DNA from: WRAU01 sp964277385 | GTDB taxonomy: Bacteria > Pseudomonadota > Alphaproteobacteria > WRAU01 > Hepatincolaceae | Reading direction: 5' to 3' | DNA length: 64,000 nucleotides | Assembly (NCBI GenBank): GCA_964277385.1 | Contig: OZ195520.1 | Location: 1,364,001 to 1,428,000, forward strand | Shown here: positions 45,833-54,009 of the stretch, one piece after another | How positions within the stretch are numbered: the stretch's first letter is position 1 | Layout of the letters: the number at the start of each line of letters is the position of its first letter | The notes under the pieces: model-generated | Told to the model about the DNA's origin: nothing | Seen by the model: the letters and a program-made list of their open reading frames with translations, nothing else | Database searches by the model: none | Position numbers and translations under genes: made by a program

Positions 45833-46522
45833 TTATTTATACCATATGGATTTAGTGATATTTTCAATAAATTTAACATGATATCTCTCTTCTTCTTTTG
45901 TTAGTTTAAAATTTCTATATTCAAAATTAGTACTATCATAAGATGCAACTTTTGTTGATACAATGTTATCTGTAGATTTAAAAGCTGTATCAAATATGCT
46001 TTTTTGTCCACCAATAAGTTTAATATAAACCTCTCCAAGAAGCCTAGTATCTATTAAGGCACCATGATAATCTTTTCTGCTTTCAAGATCAATATTAAAA
46101 CGTTTACATAAATCATCAAGCCTATTTTTTTGACCTAAAAATTTAGCTTGAGCTAGTTTTAGTGTATCTATAAATCTATTTACTGGAATTATTTCTTTGC
46201 CAATATTTTTAAGTTCGGCATTAATAAAACTCATATCAAACTTAGCATTATGAGCTATAATTTCACAACCTCCTATAAATTTTAAAAAATCTTCTACAAT
46301 ATTTTCAAATACAGGAGAATCTTTAACCATTTCATTAGAAATACCGTGAACTCTTATGACTTCTTCTGGTATTTTTCTTTGAGGGTTAATATAAACATGA
46401 AATTCCCCTTTCATATCTTTATCATCAAAAATCTCTATACAAGCAAGTTCAACTATTTTATCGCCATTATTATAATGAAATCCTGTTGTTTCAACATCTA
46501 AAAGTATTTTTCTATTATTCAT
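45833..46522 (-). CDS. dnaQ: DNA polymerase III epsilon subunit (proofreading exonuclease)
   Basis: 229 residues, DEDDh 3'-5' exonuclease. Exo I is LLDVETTGFH (D9, E11), Exo II is IIAHNAKFDMSFI, and Exo III is KDYHGALIDTRLLGEV with the H and D. It proofreads for the replicative polymerase. It overlaps coaE by one base. The short C-terminal tail should bind the alpha subunit. Confidence 0.97.
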   Translation of the reverse strand: MNNRKILLDVETTGFHYNNGDKIVELACIEIFDDKDMKGEFHVYINPQRKIPEEVIRVHGISNEMVKDSPVFENIVEDFLKFIGGCEIIAHNAKFDMSFINAELKNIGKEIIPVNRFIDTLKLAQAKFLGQKNRLDDLCKRFNIDLESRKDYHGALIDTRLLGEVYIKLIGGQKSIFDTAFKSTDNIVSTKVASYDSTNFEYRNFKLTKEEERYHVKFIENITKSIWYK

Positions 46523-47106
46523 TACATAATCTCTTTTAAAATAATATCAACTTTTTCTTTTACTGATTCCAAAGAATCTTCAGTATTTATAATATAATTA
46601 AAAGACATATTATCATAAATTAAAAGTTTTTGTTTATTCATTATTTTATCTAAATCTTCTCTTTTTATTTTAGATCTTTCCATTGCTCTTTTTATTTGAG
46701 TTTCTTCTAAGCAACTAACTAAAATTAACACATCACATAATTTATCAATTTTTGATTGAAATAACAAAGGAACTTCTAGTAAAATTGCTTTTCTAAAAAA
46801 AATTTTACTAAAAAAAATAATATTTTTCACTTTTTTATAAACATATGGATGATATATCTTTTCTAAGATAGAAATATTTTTCTCATAATTTTTAAAAACT
46901 TCCGTTCTTAGTTTTATTTTATCTATAGAATTATTTAGTACGCAGCTTGGAAAATATTTTTTTATTTCAGAAGTAATTCTTTTATTTTTATTTAAATATG
47001 AAACATAAGAATCACTATCAAAGTAATAAATTCCCTTAGATTTAAAGATTTTAGAAACACTAGATTTACCAGTTCCTACATAACCAGTTATTCCTATTAC
47101 TTTCAT
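46522..47106 (-). CDS. coaE: Dephospho-CoA kinase
   Basis: Last step of coenzyme A synthesis. 194 residues with P-loop GITGYVGTGKSSVSKIF at the N-terminus, FDSDSYVSYL in the substrate region and LLEVPLLFQSKIDKLCDVLILV. The dnaQ-coaE-aroE order next to the origin is an old alphaproteobacterial arrangement. maf, normally next to aroE, is absent. Confidence 0.97.
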   Translation of the reverse strand: MKVIGITGYVGTGKSSVSKIFKSKGIYYFDSDSYVSYLNKNKRITSEIKKYFPSCVLNNSIDKIKLRTEVFKNYEKNISILEKIYHPYVYKKVKNIIFFSKIFFRKAILLEVPLLFQSKIDKLCDVLILVSCLEETQIKRAMERSKIKREDLDKIMNKQKLLIYDNMSFNYIINTEDSLESVKEKVDIILKEIM

Positions 47107-47107
47107 T

Positions 47108-47890
47108 TTATTTTTTCTTTATGTAAGAAATAATGTTTTCATCTAAATCTGGCATTATTCCAAAAAATTTATAAAAATTATACTTTGCCTGTGAAATTAA
47201 CATATATAAACCATCAACATAATTCAATTTAAAATCACTACTATCGTGATAATAATTAAGATCATAATAAATGATATTATTACATTTTTTAATGCCAATA
47301 CTGTATAAAACATCACCAAAATTAATTGATGTAGTATTAAATATTATATCACAATTAATGTTTTTTTTATAAGCAGATATTTTTAAATTAGGAAAATCAT
47401 TAATTAAATTTTGAATCTTTTCTTTTGTTCTATTATATAAATAAATTGTACAATCAAATCCTAATAAAGAATATAACAAAGCTCTTGATCCACCACCTGC
47501 TCCTAATATTAAAATATTTTTGTTTTTTAAAACTAAATTATAATATTTATAACTATCTAGTAAACCTAAATAATCTGTATTATATCCAATAATATTACTA
47601 TTATCATTAATTAGTAAATTGACAGATTTAATAAAATTAACTTCTTCTGAAAAAGAAGAAACTAAAGAAAGAATTTTTTCTTTAAAAGGTTTAGTTACAT
47701 TTAATCCTTTATATTTCATTAAAAGATTGGATGTTAATTTATCTTCATTAATATCAATAATAGAGTATTGCTCCTCTATATTATATCTTTTAAGCCAAAA
47801 ATCATAAATTTTAGGAGATAGAGAATAAGAAATATTACTACCTATTAATCCGTATTTACTGTTTTTACTAATCAACATGTATAAACCCAT
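47108..47890 (-). CDS. aroE: Shikimate dehydrogenase
   Basis: Reduces 3-dehydroshikimate to shikimate in aromatic amino acid synthesis. 260 residues. GSNISYSLSPKIYDFW binds shikimate, GLNVTKPFKEKI holds the catalytic lysine, and ILGAGGGSRALLYSLL binds NADP. The final motif is MLISQAKYNFYKFFG. The annotated ATG (47890) coincides with the first CtrA box; a second ATG at 47878 (MLISKNSK) is an equally good start and would free that box. Confidence 0.93.
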   Translation of the reverse strand: MGLYMLISKNSKYGLIGSNISYSLSPKIYDFWLKRYNIEEQYSIIDINEDKLTSNLLMKYKGLNVTKPFKEKILSLVSSFSEEVNFIKSVNLLINDNSNIIGYNTDYLGLLDSYKYYNLVLKNKNILILGAGGGSRALLYSLLGFDCTIYLYNRTKEKIQNLINDFPNLKISAYKKNINCDIIFNTTSINFGDVLYSIGIKKCNNIIYYDLNYYHDSSDFKLNYVDGLYMLISQAKYNFYKFFGIMPDLDENIISYIKKK

Positions 47891-47904
47891 TAACTATTTG
47901 TTAA
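47890..47904. promoter_or_regulatory. CtrA box 1
   Basis: TTAA-CTATTTG-TTAA, an exact match to the TTAA-N7-TTAA consensus. It touches the first base of the longer aroE start codon. Confidence 0.6.
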
Positions 47905-47909
47905 TAACC

Positions 47910-47918
47910 TGTGGATAG
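47910..47918 (+). promoter_or_regulatory. DnaA box candidate
   Basis: TGTGGATAG, whose complement CTATCCACA differs from the strong DnaA box TTATCCACA only at the first base. It sits 5 bases after CtrA box 1. Confidence 0.6.
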
Positions 47919-47947
47919 ATTATTTAGCTCATTTAATACACAAAATA

Positions 47948-47962
47948 TTAAAATTGTATTAA
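47948..47962. promoter_or_regulatory. CtrA box 2
   Basis: TTAA-AATTGTA-TTAA, exact consensus spacing. Confidence 0.55.
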
Positions 47963-48056
47963 CATACTTGTCAACATGACAATAGATTTATACATCATTT
48001 GTTAACAAAATATCTAATATATTATAAAATAAGCACATAATCACTTTATAAATATC

Positions 48057-48071
48057 TTAATATCTTGTTAA
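48057..48071. promoter_or_regulatory. CtrA box 3
   Basis: TTAA-TATCTTG-TTAA. Its second half-site is also the first half-site of box 4, giving three TTAA units with an 11-base period. Confidence 0.6.
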
Positions 48072-48082
48072 TACAATTTTAA
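48068..48082. promoter_or_regulatory. CtrA box 4 (shares a half-site with box 3)
   Basis: TTAA-TACAATT-TTAA. With box 3 it makes a run of three phased half-sites at 48057-48082, about one helical turn apart. Confidence 0.55.
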
Positions 48083-48113
48083 TTATATAAATTCACAGGC
48101 TATAATAATACTA

Positions 48114-48128
48114 TTAAAACTAATTTAA
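48114..48128. promoter_or_regulatory. CtrA box 5
   Basis: TTAA-AACTAAT-TTAA, at the edge of the A/T-only stretch. Confidence 0.5.
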
Positions 48129-48203
48129 TAAAAATATTATATTATATATAGATAAATTTTTTATCTTGATTTTTTGTCAATAATAATTATATTTTACATA
48201 TAC

Positions 48204-48240
48204 AGGTTAATTTTTAATTTTCTAACCTAGTCTTTTTTTC
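48204..48240 (+). terminator. Terminator-like hairpin in the rho leader
   Basis: AGGTTA (48204-48209) pairs with TAACCT (48223-48228), and a run of seven T follows at 48233-48239, all about 50 bases ahead of the rho start. The stem is short. It could attenuate rho or simply insulate rho from origin transcription. Confidence 0.4.
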
Positions 48241-48280
48241 AATAAAAAAAATTTCAAAAAAACATAAGAGTAATGTATAT

Positions 48281-49552
48281 ATGAATATTGATATCAAAAA
48301 TCTTGCTGAGCTTAAGAGTTATTCTTTAGCATCATTGATTGATTTTGCCAAACAAATAGAAATAGAAAATCCTGCAGATTTAAGAAAACAAGAATTAATG
48401 TTTTCAATTTTAAAGAAATTAGCAGAAAAAGATATCCCAATAGTAGGGCAAGGAGTTTTAGAAGTCCTCTCAGATGGTTATGGTTTTTTAAGAAGTTCCG
48501 AAGCTAACTACTTACCAGGACCTGATGATATATATGTATCTCCAAATCAAATTAGAAAAATTGGTTTAAAAACAGGTGATATGGTAGAAGGAGAAATTAG
48601 ATCTCCTAAAGATTCCGAAAAATATTTCACACTTCTAAAAGTAAATCAAGTAAACTTACAAGCTCCACAATTAACTAGACAAAGAATCAATTTTGATAAT
48701 TTAACACCTTTGTATCCAGACGAAAGATTTTCAATGGAAATTCTTAATGGTAGTACAAAAGACTTTACTGGTAGAATACTGGATCTTATAACTCCAATTG
48801 GTAAAGGACAAAGAGCGTTAATTGTTGCTCCTCCTAGAACTGGTAAAACAGTCATGTTACAAAATATTACTAATTCAATTTCATCAAATTATCCAGAATG
48901 CCATTTGATTGTTCTTTTAATAGGTGAAAGACCAGAAGAAGTTACAGATATGACAAGATCAGTAAAAGGAGAAGTTATTAGTTCAACTTTTGATGAACCA
49001 GCAACAAGGCATGTTCAAGTAGCAGAAATGGTTTTAGAAAAAGCTAAAAGATTAGTTGAAAATAAAAAAGATGTTGTTATTTTGTTAGATTCAATAACAA
49101 GATTAGCCAGAGCCTACAACACAGTTATTCCTTCTTCTGGTAAAGTATTAACTGGTGGTGTTGATGTTAATGCTTTGCAAAAACCAAAAAAATTCTTTGG
49201 TGCTGCGAGAAACATAGAAGATGGTGGTTCTTTAACAATTATATCCACAGCTCTTGTTGATACAGGATCAAGAATGGATGAGGTAATTTTTGAAGAATTT
49301 AAGGGTACAGGTAATGCTGAATTAGTTTTAGACAGAAAATTATCTGATAAAAGAACATTCCCAGCTATTGATATTACAAAATCTGGGACAAGAAAAGAAG
49401 AATTATTGTTAGATCAAGCTACACTACAGAGAATGTGGGTTTTAAGAAGAATTCTTTTGCAAATGGGTGCTAATGACGCTATGGAATTTTTGTTAGATAA
49501 AATGAAAATTTATAAAAATAATGAAGAGTTCTTTCAAAATATGAATTCTTAA
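48281..49552 (+). CDS. rho: Transcription termination factor Rho
   Basis: 423 residues, hexameric RNA-dependent ATPase. The N-terminal Rho_N helices (LASLIDFAKQIEIENPADLRKQELMFSILK) and the RNA-binding cold-shock-like domain (GVLEVLSDGYGFLRS) precede the ATPase core with Walker A APPRTGKT, Walker B VVILLDSITRLARAYN, the Q-loop TGGVDVNALQKPKKFFGAARN and the R-loop region. Complete. First gene of the run leading from the origin to parB. Confidence 0.98.
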   Translation: MNIDIKNLAELKSYSLASLIDFAKQIEIENPADLRKQELMFSILKKLAEKDIPIVGQGVLEVLSDGYGFLRSSEANYLPGPDDIYVSPNQIRKIGLKTGDMVEGEIRSPKDSEKYFTLLKVNQVNLQAPQLTRQRINFDNLTPLYPDERFSMEILNGSTKDFTGRILDLITPIGKGQRALIVAPPRTGKTVMLQNITNSISSNYPECHLIVLLIGERPEEVTDMTRSVKGEVISSTFDEPATRHVQVAEMVLEKAKRLVENKKDVVILLDSITRLARAYNTVIPSSGKVLTGGVDVNALQKPKKFFGAARNIEDGGSLTIISTALVDTGSRMDEVIFEEFKGTGNAELVLDRKLSDKRTFPAIDITKSGTRKEELLLDQATLQRMWVLRRILLQMGANDAMEFLLDKMKIYKNNEEFFQNMNS

Positions 49553-49572
49553 TATCTATTTTTAGGTATAAA

Positions 49573-50895
49573 ATGTTAAAAAATACTATTTATGCTTTAT
49601 CTACTCCTTTTGTTAAATCTGCCATTGCTATAATTAGAGTTTCTGGTAGTTCTGCTTTAGAAAGTTTAAAAATAATTACAAAAAAAAAACATTTTATACC
49701 TAAAAAAACCCATGTTTCTAATATTTATGATTCAAATGGTGATTTATTAGATAATGCTTTAATTCTTTATTTTGAAAAAGGGAAAAGTTATACAGGAGAA
49801 ATCCTTGTTGAGTATCATATTCACGGATCGATATCAGTTATTAAAGATTTATTGCAAACTCTTTCTAAAATAGAAAATCATCGGATGGCAGAAGCAGGAG
49901 AATTTACTCGTAGAGCTTTAGAAAATGGAAAACTAGATCTAATTAAAGCTGAAGGTATATTTGATTTAATTGAATCTCAAACTTCTATTCAAAGAAAACA
50001 AGCAATAAGAGAACTCCAAGGTAGTGTTGGTAGTAAATATATTGTTTGGCATGAAAAATTAAAAGAAATCTTAGCTCTTTACGATGCTACTATAGACTTT
50101 TCTGATGAAGATATTCCAGAAAATACATTTATCATAGCAAAAAATTGGCTTACAAATTTAATTTCAGATATGGAAAAAGAAATTATAATTGGAAAGAAAG
50201 TTAAAAAACTAAAACAAGGGATATCTGTAGCTATTTTAGGAATTCCCAATGTTGGAAAATCTTCTTTGATTAACTACTTAACAGCAGAAGATGTGGCGAT
50301 TGTATCTGATATTGCAGGAACTACAAGAGATGTTGTAGAAATATTTTTAGATATTGCTGGTTTTCCTGTATCTCTAGCCGATACAGCAGGAATTAGGGAT
50401 AGCGAAGATATTATAGAACAAGAAGGTGTTCGTAGAGCTATTAAAAAGGCTGAGAATTGTGATATTAAAATTATCATGATAGATGCAACTTCTTTTGAAG
50501 AATCTTATAACAACATTAAAGATTTTTTAGATGAGAACACTTTCTTATTAATAAATAAAATAGATATGATTCCTGATGTGAAAAAAATAGAAGGATCTTA
50601 TTTGATTTCAGTTAAAGAAAATAGGGGTTTAAAAGAATTCGAAGCTGCTTTAGTTGAGAAACTTTCAGAAATTACAGCAGTTTATGAAAATCCAATAGTT
50701 TTGCAAGAAAGACATAATGAAATATTGCTAGATTGTTTATCTGAATTAAGTTTATCTTTAGAAAATGATAATGATGTAATTATAATTTCTTTTCATTTAA
50801 GAAAAGCATTAAATCATATAGGTAGAATTTTTGGTAAAACAGATATAGAAGAAATTCTAGGATTAATTTTTGGAAAATTCTGCATAGGAAAGTAA
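49573..50895 (+). CDS. mnmE: tRNA modification GTPase MnmE
   Basis: With MnmG it makes 5-carboxymethylaminomethyluridine at tRNA wobble position 34. 440 residues. The N-terminal folate-binding domain starts DTIYALST-like (NTIYALSTPFVKSAIAIIRVSG), and the G domain has GIPNVGKSSLINYL, DIAGTTRD, DTAGIR and NKID. The C-terminal catalytic cysteine lies in FCIGK, which ends the protein as it should. It lies 20 bases after rho. Confidence 0.98.
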   Translation: MLKNTIYALSTPFVKSAIAIIRVSGSSALESLKIITKKKHFIPKKTHVSNIYDSNGDLLDNALILYFEKGKSYTGEILVEYHIHGSISVIKDLLQTLSKIENHRMAEAGEFTRRALENGKLDLIKAEGIFDLIESQTSIQRKQAIRELQGSVGSKYIVWHEKLKEILALYDATIDFSDEDIPENTFIIAKNWLTNLISDMEKEIIIGKKVKKLKQGISVAILGIPNVGKSSLINYLTAEDVAIVSDIAGTTRDVVEIFLDIAGFPVSLADTAGIRDSEDIIEQEGVRRAIKKAENCDIKIIMIDATSFEESYNNIKDFLDENTFLLINKIDMIPDVKKIEGSYLISVKENRGLKEFEAALVEKLSEITAVYENPIVLQERHNEILLDCLSELSLSLENDNDVIIISFHLRKALNHIGRIFGKTDIEEILGLIFGKFCIGK

Positions 50896-50943
50896 ATATG
50901 TATTACAAACCTATTAACCATTTATAAATATATTTTTTAGATC

Positions 50944-50980
50944 TTAAAGCTAAATAAAATTAAATTTTATTTAGCTTTAA
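50944..50980 (+). terminator. Perfect 17-base inverted repeat after mnmE
   Basis: TTAAAGCTAAATAAAAT (50944-50960) and its exact complement (50964-50980) flank a TAA loop, 48 bases after the mnmE stop. There is no long T run beyond the arm. It is the same size class as the repeat at 40486-40524 but different in sequence. Confidence 0.5.
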
Positions 50981-51028
50981 TTAAGAGTATAATATACTTT
51001 TATTGCAATAAATTAAAAGAGAAAAAGC

Positions 51029-51442
51029 ATGAATAATTTTATAGAAATGTACTTTAAAATACCTGAAATAGTAAGATATACAATTACCATTATAATAAAT
51101 TCACTAATATCGTATTTAGTTTTTATAGCTTTATTTTTGGGTATGATGTTTAGGGATTATCCTTATTTTTCACTAGCTTTAAATTTTGTTGTTTATGTTT
51201 CCCTTTCATATTGCACAATGAGACTTTTTGTTTTTAATACAAAAAGAAAATTATTACCAGAATATATTAAAACAGTTATAGTTTTTGTTGGAGCAACACT
51301 TTTAGGCATGATGATATCTTTATTCTTTAAAGATAACCCGATTGGTATAGCTATTAATTTTATTATAATATATGTATATACATATATTACTCTTAAATGG
51401 TACGCATTTAATTCTCATATTGGTTTTTTTGGGCGCAAATAA
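51029..51442 (+). CDS. GtrA-like small membrane protein
   Basis: 137 residues with four predicted membrane segments. The arrangement RYTITIIINSLISYLVFIALF, then LNFVVYVSLSYCTMRLFVFN, with a cytoplasmic K/R loop and a final helix ending in WYAFN, fits the GtrA family (PF04138), whose members help move lipid-linked sugars across the membrane. GalE in this window could supply a sugar nucleotide, but no glycosyltransferase partner is nearby. It ends directly at the mnmG ATG (no gap), so translation is likely coupled. Its position between mnmE and mnmG is unusual. Confidence 0.7.
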   Translation: MNNFIEMYFKIPEIVRYTITIIINSLISYLVFIALFLGMMFRDYPYFSLALNFVVYVSLSYCTMRLFVFNTKRKLLPEYIKTVIVFVGATLLGMMISLFFKDNPIGIAINFIIIYVYTYITLKWYAFNSHIGFFGRK

Positions 51443-53323
51443 ATGTCTTTAGTTTACGATGTTATTGTTGTTGGATCTGGTCATGCTGGGGTTGAGGCTT
51501 GTGCAAGTTCGGCTAGAGTAGGAGCTAAAACTCTTTTAATAACAATGAAGCTTGGTGACATTGGTCAAATGTCTTGTAATCCTGCCATTGGTGGATTGGG
51601 GAAAGGTCATATTGTTAGAGAAATAGATGCTCTTGATGGATTAATGGGAAAAATTATAGACAAGTCAGGAATTCAATTTAGAATGTTGAATGCTTCTAAA
51701 GGAACCGCTGTTCAAGGACCAAGATCTCAGGCAGATAGAAAGTTATATAAAAAAGTTTCACATGAAACATTGTCCGAATACAAAAAAAATTATAAGTTAG
51801 ATATACTAGAAGGTTGTGTTGATAATATCATTTTAGAAAATGGAAAAATAAAATCTGTGGTTTTAGAGGATGGTAATGAGATTTTAACTAAATCTATTGT
51901 ACTAACCACAGGAACTTTTTTAAACGGTGTTATCCATATGGGTGAGGTTAATTATCCAGGTGGCAGGTATGGAGATAGACCGTCTTTAGGCTTATCTAAT
52001 TTTTTAAAAAAACAAGGATTTGAAGTTGCAAGATTAAAAACAGGAACTCCAGCTCGTTTAAATGGAAAAACGATAGATTGGTCTGTTTTAATAAAACAAG
52101 ATGCCGATTCTGAACCTAAGCCATTTTCATTTTTAAATGATAAAATTACTGTTCCTCAAATTTCTTGTTATATTACAGAAACAAATGAATTAACTCATAA
52201 AATTATTAAAGATAACATTACTAAATCTGCTATGTATAGTGGAAATATTTCTGGTGTAGGACCCAGATATTGTCCGTCTATAGAAGATAAAGTTGTTAGG
52301 TTTGCTGATAAAAATAAACATCAAATCTTTTTAGAACCAGAAGGATTAGACGATGATACTGTTTATCCTAATGGTATATCAACCTCACTTCCAGATTATG
52401 TGCAAGATGCCTTTATTAGGTCTATGAAGGGGTTACAGAATGTTGAAATAATAAGGCATGGTTATGCTATAGAATACGATTATGTTAATCCTCAAGAATT
52501 ATCCAATACTTTAGAAACTCATAAAATAAAAAATTTATTTTTCGCTGGTCAAATAAATGGCACAACAGGTTACGAAGAAGCAGGAGGGCAGGGTTTAGTT
52601 GCAGGAATTAATGCAGGCTTAAAATCATTAAATCTTAAAGATGATGAAGGCAATCAAAAAAGATTTGTACTAGGAAGAGACGAATCTTACATTGGTGTTA
52701 TGATCGATGATCTGATACATTTAGGCGTTTCAGAACCTTATAGAATGTTTAGCTCAAGAGCTGAATATAGGATGATGTTAAGGGCAGATAATGCAGATAT
52801 AAGATTAACAGAGAAGGGCTACAAATATGGATGTGTTTCTCAATTTAGATATGATAGTTTCATAACCAAAAAAGAATCTATTGAAAAGTATAAAAATATT
52901 TTATCTAAGCTTATAGCTACGCCCAATGATCTTATTAAAAGTGGCATACATATGAATCAAGATGGTATAAAAAGAAGCGCTTTAGATATTCTTTCTTTTT
53001 CTACTATTAGCTATTCGGATTTACAAAAGTTATGGTCTCATCTTGATATTCCTAAAGATATTATAGAAGTAATCAATACAGATTGTAAGTACTATCATTA
53101 TTTAAAAAAACAAGAAGAAGAAATTCATTTATTTAAAAAAGAAGAAAATCTTTTTATTCCAGAGGATATAGATTATTCGCAAATAGATAGTTTATCTTCG
53201 GAACTTGTGGAAAAATTTAATAAAATTAAACCAGCAACAATAGGAGCAGCTTTACGCATAAGAGGAGCAACACCTTCTTCTGCCATAGCTATTCTAGCTT
53301 ATATTAAAAAGAATAAAAAATAA
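51443..53323 (+). CDS. mnmG: tRNA uridine modification FAD-binding protein MnmG
   Basis: Partner of MnmE (formerly GidA). 626 residues. The FAD motif is VVGSGHAGVEACASSAR. SCNPAIGGLGKGHIVREIDALDG, TGTFLNGVIHMG and GQINGTTGYEEAGGQGLVAGINA are the signatures. The C-terminal helical domain binds MnmE. A parS site lies inside the gene and encodes the residues KVSHET. Confidence 0.98.
   Translation: MSLVYDVIVVGSGHAGVEACASSARVGAKTLLITMKLGDIGQMSCNPAIGGLGKGHIVREIDALDGLMGKIIDKSGIQFRMLNASKGTAVQGPRSQADRKLYKKVSHETLSEYKKNYKLDILEGCVDNIILENGKIKSVVLEDGNEILTKSIVLTTGTFLNGVIHMGEVNYPGGRYGDRPSLGLSNFLKKQGFEVARLKTGTPARLNGKTIDWSVLIKQDADSEPKPFSFLNDKITVPQISCYITETNELTHKIIKDNITKSAMYSGNISGVGPRYCPSIEDKVVRFADKNKHQIFLEPEGLDDDTVYPNGISTSLPDYVQDAFIRSMKGLQNVEIIRHGYAIEYDYVNPQELSNTLETHKIKNLFFAGQINGTTGYEEAGGQGLVAGINAGLKSLNLKDDEGNQKRFVLGRDESYIGVMIDDLIHLGVSEPYRMFSSRAEYRMMLRADNADIRLTEKGYKYGCVSQFRYDSFITKKESIEKYKNILSKLIATPNDLIKSGIHMNQDGIKRSALDILSFSTISYSDLQKLWSHLDIPKDIIEVINTDCKYYHYLKKQEEEIHLFKKEENLFIPEDIDYSQIDSLSSELVEKFNKIKPATIGAALRIRGATPSSAIAILAYIKKNKK
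51754..51769 (+). promoter_or_regulatory. parS site 1 (inside mnmG)
   Basis: AGTTTCACATGAAACA. It matches the ParB-binding consensus TGTTTCACGTGAAACA except for the first base and the A in the centre. Confidence 0.85.
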
Positions 53324-53334
53324 TTTTTATAAAA

Positions 53335-53350
53335 AGTTTCACATGAAACA
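53335..53350 (+). promoter_or_regulatory. parS site 2
   Basis: AGTTTCACATGAAACA, identical to site 1, 12 bases after the mnmG stop. Confidence 0.9.
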
Positions 53351-53450
53351 ATATTTTAATATTCTTATTATTTAGCAATAAAGTGATAATAAAATGAATT
53401 TTGTTTATTTAAAAAATCGTTAAAAATATTTAAGATAATTATTTATATAA

Positions 53451-53871
53451 AGAAAAAATAAAATTGAAATTACTGAAAATAAATTAAATTATAATAAAAA
53501 ATCATATCAACTATCTCATATTGCATGTATAGATCTTAGTAAAAAATCTTACTTCTGGGAGAATATATTTTTCATCTTCATAGCTATTATGATATCCTGC
53601 TTTCTTCTTTATGTATATCATATTTTACAATCTAATGGTATATTAAAATTTTTTCAATTGGATCAAATTGAATATAGTTACAGATATTTAATTTATTCTA
53701 TTTTTATTATTATTCCACTTTTTATATTTTCAATAATTATGTATTGTACAAAAAGAACAAAACATTATATTAATTAATGTTAATGGAGTAAATGAAAAAA
53801 TTTGTGAAAGTACCAATGAAGCTAAAGTTACAGACATTTATAATAAAATAGTATCCAAAATACTAAATTAA
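53451..53871 (+). pseudogene. Frameshifted small membrane protein gene (DUF6232-like)
   Basis: A plus-strand frame runs from 53451 to the TAA at 53775. It reads NKLNYNKKSYQLSHIACIDL, then two membrane segments (IFFIFIAIMISCFLLYVYHI and YLIYSIFIIIPLFIFSIIMYC). The next frame continues sensibly as NVNGVNEKICESTNEAKVTD and on to a stop at 53869. Strand-helix-helix-strand with a final helix is the layout of DUF6232-type proteins. No in-frame ATG exists at the front, so the gene is broken at both ends. The rest of 53324-54009 holds parS sites 2 and 3 and nothing else recognisable. Confidence 0.6.
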
Positions 53872-53914
53872 TTCAGTATATTAATTCCAAAAAAATTAAA
53901 CTTTACAAAACCAT

Positions 53915-53930
53915 TGTTTCACATGAAACA
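53915..53930 (+). promoter_or_regulatory. parS site 3
   Basis: TGTTTCACATGAAACA, one base off the 16-base consensus, at the centre. Confidence 0.9.
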
Positions 53931-54009
53931 TAAATTGTAAGTAGTATTTCTATGTTTTATGTATATAATATATTGATGTTAATTTTTATTAAAGGAAAAC
54001 ATAATAATT

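Larger units (their letters stand above)
47891..48280. other. Candidate chromosomal replication origin (oriC)
   Basis: A 390-base gap without coding sequence, between divergent aroE and rho. In Caulobacter and Rickettsia the origin lies between the maf/aroE/coaE/dnaQ side and the hemE/rho/mnmE/mnmG/parAB side, which is this junction. The gap holds five TTAA-N7-TTAA motifs (CtrA boxes), one near-consensus DnaA box (47910-47918), palindromes TTTGTTAACAAA (47998-48009) and TTGTCA-ACA-TGACAA (47968-47982), and a long almost pure A/T stretch (48121-48200) suited to unwinding. hemE, ppsR and maf, usual neighbours, have been lost. Confidence 0.78.
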
